Below are positions 58,831 through 64,000 of a DNA stretch of 64,000 nt, in pieces; position 1 is the stretch's first letter; every line of letters starts with the position of its first letter. A program made the position numbers and the translations under genes. Below the pieces are notes generated by a model, which was not told where the DNA came from, did not search any database, and saw nothing but the letters and a program-made list of their open reading frames with translations. The stretch comes from Prochlorococcus sp. MIT 0701 (GTDB taxonomy: Bacteria > Cyanobacteriota > Cyanobacteriia > PCC-6307 > Cyanobiaceae): the NCBI RefSeq assembly GCF_000760295.1, contig NZ_JNBA01000029.1:1-64000 (forward strand), in the 5' to 3' direction.

Positions 58831-59735
58831 AAGCTTAAAACGATCCCTCAAAATCAACCAATTCCCCAAAGTCTTTACACCATCCTGATCAACACCAACG
58901 CGATGAGCTAATCGCCATGAGTTGCTCCCGACCAGTACATAACGAATGCAAGGCAAAGCATGTCAACAGGCCAATCACCTAGCCAAGACAAAAAATCAGA
59001 TAGGTGCTCCAATGAAAGCGCAGCTGGAATGCCACCACAGTTTTTTGTCGAGGCCAATCACACTCATCACTCGGGCTAATCCTGAATACCCCTGATATCC
59101 AGAAGCTGAACAACTTGGCACACTTGATTTAGCAGATTTCCTGTACGCATAAATTGGTTAGCACTTAAAGCCAAACATGCCGGCATACAGACCTATCGAC
59201 GATGAGGTGCTCCTAAAAACAAATCACTGCTCGCGACGACTGCTCAACCAAAACTGCTAGAAGATGGGGATTCAAATGTTGAGCAGTTCAATCAACATCG
59301 TAAAAATATATTCGCCATTGTGAATCCACTATCTACTATCAAGAATCGAGTCAGTCGGGTGATCATGAAGCTCAACAACTCCCTAACGATTGGAGAAGGA
59401 AGCCCTCACCGGCAAGGCTAGGAGTTTGCATCCCTCTTGAGGATCTTGTTAACACGAGTTTTCCATCACTGGCAATAGAGTTTGATATCCCTGCTAGAGA
59501 CAGGTGCTTAGGGAGTATTTCCCCCTGCGCAAGGGGCCACCTGTATTCCTGTATCGAATGGGTTTAAGTTTTTTTCACTCCTACCACGACGAGTTTCATT
59601 TGTACGGGATATTAATTATCTAGGTCGCCTTCAGATTGGGAGCAGCCTTGCTAACTAAACCTAGGAAAATAAACACAACTAAGCTGTATCCAAGACAATA
59701 TTCATTCTAATATCACTTCACTGTAAAGACTCACT
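58831..59735. other. 0.9-kb stretch without clear genes
   Basis: AT-rich with many stop codons in all frames. A 27-codon frame at 59178 (MPAYRPIDDEVLLKTNH) is too short to call. No tRNA, repeat or CRISPR was seen. It may hold small RNA genes that cannot be recognised by reading alone. Confidence 0.35.
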
Positions 59736-59918
59736 ATGAACTTGCTCGCCACTGCAGGGCCTTTCGGCATCTCGCCTTCAGCTGATCAGCTCATGGTGAT
59801 CAACCTTTCCGCAATCTTGGTGGGCACCACATTCAATGCTCACCAGAAGGTCATCAAATGGGGCGGGCTGGTCATCGCTGTCGTGACTGCAACTTGTGCA
59901 CTCTGGTGCGGACACTAA
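59736..59918 (+). CDS. small membrane protein of unknown function
   Basis: 60 residues. It contains two hydrophobic segments: MVINLSAILVGTTF near the middle and IKWGGLVIAVVTATCALW at the end, with KVIKWGG before the second. The same C-terminal pattern occurs in the fragment at 794-925, which indicates a small family in this genome. No clear ribosome binding site. Function unknown. Confidence 0.55.
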   Translation: MNLLATAGPFGISPSADQLMVINLSAILVGTTFNAHQKVIKWGGLVIAVVTATCALWCGH

Positions 59919-60383
59919 GGACTCGGCAGCTTTCGGCTTGGGGGCAATATTGACCTCTTTAAAAAGCTAGCCATCAAGCAAGGCAGCAACCTCATGGAGG
60001 CTCTCAAGGTGCTCGTCCATCTCTCTGACCCATCGCAGCAGCGAAGATGGCAAGAAGGAATGCTTTATCTGAACACCTGAATACCACCCTGCTTAACCAG
60101 GACCACCAAGACTGTGAATGCTCTTGGTGGTCCCTAAAGGTTGGTTTGATCTAGTGCTCATAGCACACACATCTGCTGTTGAAGCCCCAGGTTTAACTGA
60201 CATCAGCCTGATAGACAGTGAAAGCACTAGAAGCATGTTGAGCAATCAGCCATATGATCAAACTCACCCCTTCACCACTGGCATTAAGCCAGCCCAATAC
60301 CTCTCTGATGCATGTGCAAAAACCTGCCAAAAGCGGTCGATCACGATGACAAAAAGTCGACACCGCTATAGGGGAAAAACAAT
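59919..60383. other. stretch with only doubtful frames
   Basis: A minus-strand frame ending at 59967 (WVREMDEHLESLHEVAALLDG) looks protein-like but has no proper start and may be a gene remnant. A plus-strand frame at 60118-60402 runs into the terminator at 60384 and was not accepted. Confidence 0.35.
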
Positions 60384-60416
60384 AAAAAAAGCCCCGCTTT
60401 AAAAGCGGAGCTTTTT
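60384..60416. terminator. bidirectional terminator
   Basis: AAGCCCCGCTT pairs with AAGCGGAGCTT (one wobble) around a short TTAA loop. T-runs lie on both sides (TTTTTA on plus, TTTTTTTATT on minus). It lies 140 bases past the end of the minus-strand membrane gene at 60555. Confidence 0.8.
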
Positions 60417-60554
60417 AGTGATATCAATGCTAACTAAATCCAGTGATGATACTTCTGAGAGATCGATTGATCAAATCAGCACAAATGAACACAGTGCCAA
60501 TCAATTTAGATCTAACTGCTCATGCGAGCGGAAAAGAGGAAGATTGGCGAGCAA

Positions 60555-60887
60555 TCAACCACCAGACCTAGAGAGTTGCCGACCCAACTGGTCTAGGACG
60601 AGCAATCCAAGGATGAGCATAAATAGGCCAACAGCCAACGAGGGACCAACCAAGCCGCGAGCCACCTCTACCACCGTCACAACGCTAGCCAGTAGCACAA
60701 TGCCCACCAGCCATGGAGTACCTGTGCCCCAGCCTCTCAGAGAGCCATACACCCCGGAAGAGGGCAAGATATAACCAGTGAGGATAAGGCCAACGATCAC
60801 GATGACACATACCAAATAGAACTGCCAACCGAGAGTCCCGGTAAGGACGATGACAGGGGAGCCGAAACTGCCAAGAACTGGAGGCAT
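60555..60887 (-). CDS. multi-pass membrane protein of unknown function
   Basis: 110 residues from ATG 60887. Three hydrophobic helices are visible: FYLVCVIVIVGLILTGYILP, WLVGIVLLASVVTVVEVARGLV and LAVGLFMLILGLLVLDQLG. The loop SSGVYGSLRGWGTGTP between the first two is Gly-rich. The protein looks complete but no family is recognised. A strong terminator lies downstream. Confidence 0.65.
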   Translation of the reverse strand: MPPVLGSFGSPVIVLTGTLGWQFYLVCVIVIVGLILTGYILPSSGVYGSLRGWGTGTPWLVGIVLLASVVTVVEVARGLVGPSLAVGLFMLILGLLVLDQLGRQLSRSGG

Positions 60888-61268
60888 AATTTTTTAGCAG
60901 CCTTTACTTGAAGACGCCGAACCTTACCACATTTAGAAAGAATGAAGCTGGGCTCCGCTAAAAATTACAACAGGCGCCATTCCTGCCGGAATTCGTGATC
61001 GGACAATCTGATCAGTTTGATGTGATAGCAAGAGATCTACCCAGATTTTCTTTGGCCATCTCTACATCAAAGCAAAAGCCTGCAAATGCTTGACTACGAA
61101 TTTAGCATGCATTTTGTATCATCAAATCACAAGGTTCGCAGATAAAAAGATATCCCTAAACGACCAAGAGAATGAAGCTGGACCTGCAGTATTCTAGAGA
61201 GAATAGATGAATTGAGCAAGAGCAGTAAATCAAACAATCATCAAAATCCCAAGACAATCTCTACTGGC
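60888..61268. other. AT-rich stretch without genes
   Basis: No convincing frame, RNA or repeat seen. It includes the upstream region of the minus-strand membrane gene. Confidence 0.35.
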
Positions 61269-61511
61269 TTATTCATACTTATTTCTTTTTCCAGTCGCGT
61301 TAAAAAGTCTCTTGATAAGTCGCCTAAATATTCGACTTACGAAGCAGATTTCTCGCCAATCGATTAAGTAAGAATAGTCGTCTTTACCTGTGAGGGCAGG
61401 CGTGGTCAATGGTTGGAAGTCCATTAACCACGCCTGCACCAAAATCTGATTGTTCTCAGGCAGAGCTCGCATGCCAAGCTCTATCAACGACAGATCACGA
61501 CTCAACAGCAT
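61269..61511 (-). CDS. hypothetical protein (doubtful)
   Basis: 80 residues from ATG 61511. The sequence is mixed (SLIELGMRALPENNQILVQAW, then LIDWREICFVSRIFRRLIKRLFN), with a basic amphipathic end. No ribosome site, no family. It is the only reasonable frame in this interval but could be chance. Confidence 0.3.
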   Translation of the reverse strand: MLLSRDLSLIELGMRALPENNQILVQAWLMDFQPLTTPALTGKDDYSYLIDWREICFVSRIFRRLIKRLFNATGKRNKYE

Positions 61512-61661
61512 GCGACTTGAACATGATCGCCATGCAGAGCATGATCTCTTTCAAAGGAGATGGCAGCTGCCAGTTAAAAGAATTCCTACCTGCAAGACGG
61601 GTGCCTGCAGCAATCGATACCAGATCCCCGATAGGGTCAGATCTCAGAACCTGATCAGATC

Positions 61662-62414
61662 ATGAACCTGGCAGCGACCTATTTTGGTGCCAACGGTTGG
61701 TTGCTGGAGTTTGGTGCCTGCAGGGTGTTGGTGGATCCCTGGCTCACCGGTCTTCTCTCCTTCCCACCAGGACCCTGGTTGCTGAATGGCAGGCTGCCCC
61801 GCGACTGGGCTGTGCCTGACAACCTTGATCTGCTGCTTTTAAGCCAGGGGTTACCAGATCATGCCCACCCAGAAACGCTGCAGCTTCTTCCCAAGGATCT
61901 CAAGATCGTTGGCTCCCCCTCGGCCGCAAAACTGGTTGGCCGCTTGGGGTTTACACAAGTAACGCCATTGCATCCTGGAGAGAGCACCAACATCGCTGGA
62001 CTCACCATCCGCGCGACCGCTGGAGCCATGGTGCCCTCGATGGAAAACGGTTATCTCATCAGCAATGCTGACGGCAAGATCTACCTTGAACCTCATGGTT
62101 TTCTCGACAGCAAAATCGAATCACAATCCGTTGATGCGGTGATCAGCCCGGTGGTTGATCTTGGTTTGCCTCTTGCAGGGGCTTTTGTGAAAGGCCGTCA
62201 AGTCCTGCCTGAATTGCTCAAAAGATTTGAGCCAAAAACCGTCCTTGCCAGCACTGCTGGAGGGAATGTTCGCTTCGAGGGGCTGCTGAGCAGCTTTATG
62301 CAGATGGAGGGATCAGCAAAAGATGTTGCCGAAATGCTGCCTGCTCAGGTCAAGTTCATTGACCCAGAACCCGGCAAACGCTACGCCCTTAGCTCCAAGC
62401 AATCTCTGGTTTAA
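61662..62414 (+). CDS. metallo-beta-lactamase-fold protein with altered metal motif
   Basis: 250 residues. The N-terminus (LAATYFGANGWLLEFGACRVLVDPWL) and the layout match the UlaG-like MBL-fold group, whose members hydrolyse phosphodiester or lactone bonds. At the place of the metal-binding HxHxDH there is LLLSQGLPDHAHPETL: the first two His are replaced by Gln and Leu, while Asp-His and a further His remain. Later family positions include GAMVPSMENGYLI and VISPVVDLGLP. Similar proteins occur in plants and cyanobacteria. The enzyme may bind one metal or be non-catalytic. Confidence 0.75.
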   Translation: MNLAATYFGANGWLLEFGACRVLVDPWLTGLLSFPPGPWLLNGRLPRDWAVPDNLDLLLLSQGLPDHAHPETLQLLPKDLKIVGSPSAAKLVGRLGFTQVTPLHPGESTNIAGLTIRATAGAMVPSMENGYLISNADGKIYLEPHGFLDSKIESQSVDAVISPVVDLGLPLAGAFVKGRQVLPELLKRFEPKTVLASTAGGNVRFEGLLSSFMQMEGSAKDVAEMLPAQVKFIDPEPGKRYALSSKQSLV

Positions 62415-62477
62415 CCATCTGGCTCATGAGCCCCGTCAGCAAGCTCAATAAAATCTCAAGCTGACGCGATTGAGGCC

Positions 62478-62612
62478 ATGACGAAGACAAAAGAAGGTGA
62501 TGCTCGCAATCAATCGTTCTTTCAGGCCAGAGGCTTCTTAAAGCTGTCTCGACTCCAGCTAAGCAAAGCAGGAATCTCTGAGCGAGTCCTGAAAACGAAG
62601 GGGTTATTTTGA
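62478..62612 (+). CDS. small hypothetical peptide (doubtful)
   Basis: 44 residues, basic, from ATG 62478: MTKTKEGDARNQSFFQARG then LKLSRLQLSKAGISERV. Composition is helix-forming and not random-looking, but the frame is short and has no clear ribosome binding site. No family recognised. Confidence 0.3.
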   Translation: MTKTKEGDARNQSFFQARGFLKLSRLQLSKAGISERVLKTKGLF

Positions 62613-62829
62613 TCTGAGCTTTAACGCTGCGAAAACTGGCTGAAGCGGAGACTGAGCCTCGGCACAGGGGTAGACATGATTCATCTTATTCAAAATGTTC
62701 CCTGCTGTGAAGATCACAATCCACATCAGGATTATGGTGTTAATAGCAAATCATTTTCTAAAAGGATCATCTGCTGTTGCTTAAACGTCAACGCAATTTT
62801 GATAGCCCAATTTATTTTTTTGCCCGCAC

Positions 62830-62861
62830 AAAAAAAGACCCGGATCAAAAATCCGGGTCTT
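62830..62861 (-). terminator. strong terminator of the 51-residue gene
   Basis: On the minus strand AAGACCCGGAT-TTTTG-ATCCGGGTCTT is followed by seven T. This is a perfect 11-bp stem, 33 bases past the stop of the small gene at 62894. It is one of the clearest terminators of the window. Confidence 0.9.
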
Positions 62862-62893
62862 GGAATACAAATTGACTATGAAAATCTAGAAAC

Positions 62894-63049
62894 TCAGCCA
62901 CCGTGGCAAGAGAATGCACCCATTAAGAAGTTGTGAACGCCTGGCACTGTGCGATCCAAGCCATAAATAAAGAGAGTCGACGCAAACAGAGTGGCCAATG
63001 TCTTCTGAGCCCAGTTGAGGCCTGAACTTCTTGAGAGTGCAGAATTCAT
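62894..63049 (-). CDS. 51-residue single-pass membrane protein
   Basis: From ATG 63049 the frame encodes MNSALSRSSGLNWAQKTL, a hydrophobic helix (ATLFASTLFIYGL) and an end GVHNFLMGAFSCHGG. The strong terminator directly downstream on the same strand supports a real transcript. An overlapping plus-strand frame (63015 on) is less likely here. No family is recognised; the length and single helix are typical of small thylakoid or photosystem-associated proteins, but this is only a suggestion. Confidence 0.65.
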   Translation of the reverse strand: MNSALSRSSGLNWAQKTLATLFASTLFIYGLDRTVPGVHNFLMGAFSCHGG

Positions 63050-63110
63050 TAATCGCAAAAGCAAGCGTAAATCGACAATAGCGCCTTTTCATGCTCTCGC
63101 TGTTGCAAGC

Positions 63111-63218
63111 ATGAATTTGTACAAAAGCCTCATTGCTGAGCCCAGCCCCGCAAAGCGCCAAGGAAACGCAAGGGAACGACTCGACTCAATCCGAGCCAAG
63201 CATGGTTGGCGCGATTAG
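63111..63218 (+). CDS. small basic peptide (doubtful)
   Basis: 35 residues from ATG 63111: NLYKSLIAEPSPAKRQG, then NARERLDSIRAKHGWRD. The C-terminal end looks like a real protein end. No ribosome site was seen. A longer frame to 63015 would overlap the minus-strand membrane gene. Confidence 0.3.
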   Translation: MNLYKSLIAEPSPAKRQGNARERLDSIRAKHGWRD

Positions 63219-63362
63219 CAAGCAGCGAAGGATCACAAGGCTTAAACGGCGACACTCTCAGCACTTGCATGGAAATACAACAGCTGTGGCTTATTCATTC
63301 AGATTGAAAGACCAGTGTTTTCTCCACAAGACTGGTATCCATAAGAGGGATTGAGCTGCTTG

Positions 63363-63554
63363 CTATTCCGAAAAATTCCAGGTAATCAGCCCAATCGCTG
63401 TCAAGAACCAAAGCGCTACCACAAATGCCCCAAAAGCCCAACTCCCTCCCCTGCCGACGGCCCACAGCCAAACAAAGAGGCCGATGAACGCCAACACAAT
63501 TTGAATCAAAATGTCTTGCTCAACAGGCAACGCAAGGAGCAGATCTCTGAACAT
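63363..63554 (-). CDS. small two-helix membrane protein
   Basis: 63 residues from ATG 63554. Two hydrophobic helices (ILIQIVLAFIGLFVWLWAVG and FGAFVVALWFLTAIGLITW) are joined by a Gly-rich turn (GRGGSWA). The compact Trp-rich hairpin resembles small conserved membrane proteins of picocyanobacteria. No family name can be given. It is isolated on the minus strand. Confidence 0.6.
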   Translation of the reverse strand: MFRDLLLALPVEQDILIQIVLAFIGLFVWLWAVGRGGSWAFGAFVVALWFLTAIGLITWNFSE

Positions 63555-64000
63555 GGATCAACAAATAGATCACAGCTTCCATCATTAACAAGTGTCGACG
63601 ATGGAAGGAGGCAGGAAAAGAGTTTTAACCCTTAAAAACCATTATAGCATCAGCTCGCCAGACTTGAAAGGTCAGAACATTAAGGGGGCTAATGATTATC
63701 AGCGGGCCCCGCATGCAAATAGCTTGGAGTTTGCAGGCATACTTTAAGTTATTAATCAACAAAATCATAGTTTTTCATAGAGCTAATCGCGGGCAAGAAG
63801 CTCAATACTGAAAGTCAATAGACAAGCGGGAAAGGTTCTTTAAAGCCACTGGCAAACTAGATTAGACGCTGTGAACCAATGCATTGTCTCGATACAGGTC
63901 GATTAAAATCCACAAACTTAGACATTAGTCAAGCAGCAGCAAAAGATGTGATTACTCCAAAAGCTGTGTATGAACTGCTTCCTATCTGCAACGAAATAAA
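63555..64000. other. AT-rich end of window without clear genes
   Basis: No supported coding frame, RNA gene or repeat was found. A gene may begin beyond the right edge. Confidence 0.35.

Noticed and set aside
59967-60090. minus-strand frame ending WVREMDEHLESLHEVAALLDG
   Set aside because: It has no usable start codon and no family; at best a remnant.
60118-60402. 94-codon plus-strand frame
   Set aside because: It runs into the hairpin at 60384-60416 and shows no protein pattern.

Overview
The window reads as chromosome of a marine picocyanobacterium, most likely a low-light Prochlorococcus of the moderate-GC type or a close marine Synechococcus. The evidence is the cyanobacterial gene content: vipp1/IM30, ycf46-type AAA ATPase, ndhB, a cyAbrB regulator, UPF0284, DUF2808 and an aa3 oxidase cluster. 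Genes are compact and often overlap by 4 bases (ATGA), and coding DNA is roughly half GC. The species assignment is inference; no database was searched.

Bases 1-5860 are accessory and AT-rich. They hold the broken 5' end of a secreted beta-barrel-like gene, a Fur-box-like site, small secreted or membrane peptides, a perfect 26-bp palindrome, and a 1043-residue exported TPR-CHAT (caspase-like) protein. Two direct copies of a small basic gene lie on either side of the TPR-CHAT gene.

Bases 5862-55172 are dense core genome. In order they hold: ispD; a GT9-like transferase; a K+ channel; fabG; an orphan groL; nanE in an ABC-exporter operon; heme A synthesis (ctaB-ctaA) divergent from cytochrome oxidase (ctaCDE) with a cyAbrB regulator behind it; ribE; a bifunctional-nuclease-like protein; an aldo/keto reductase; topA with a lipoprotein and membrane genes; ndhB; two response regulators; an M23 peptidase; birA and an aminotransferase; vipp1; a DciA-like protein; a GT83-like mannosyltransferase; sppA-aroH; the rpmH-rnpA-PH domain-yidC-DUF177-ycf46-serS-rseP-rpsN-pnp run; and cysQ, rsmI and an HTH protein.

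Bases 55240-64000 are accessory again. An intact tRNA-Arg(UCU) starts this part, and 1.8 kb later there is a second copy of the tRNA's 3' half with a different but fully paired T-arm. This is the mark left by an integrative element. Between the two lie three interrupted genes, a double-glycine-leader peptide gene and hairpins, so the element looks decayed. Beyond it come a YjbQ-type protein, an MBL-fold protein with an altered metal motif, and several small membrane proteins, one of only 51 residues followed by a textbook terminator.

The best candidates for something undescribed are the tRNA-bounded relic with its GG-leader peptide, the exported CHAT protein flanked by duplicated small genes, and the Ig-like insertion inside YidC.
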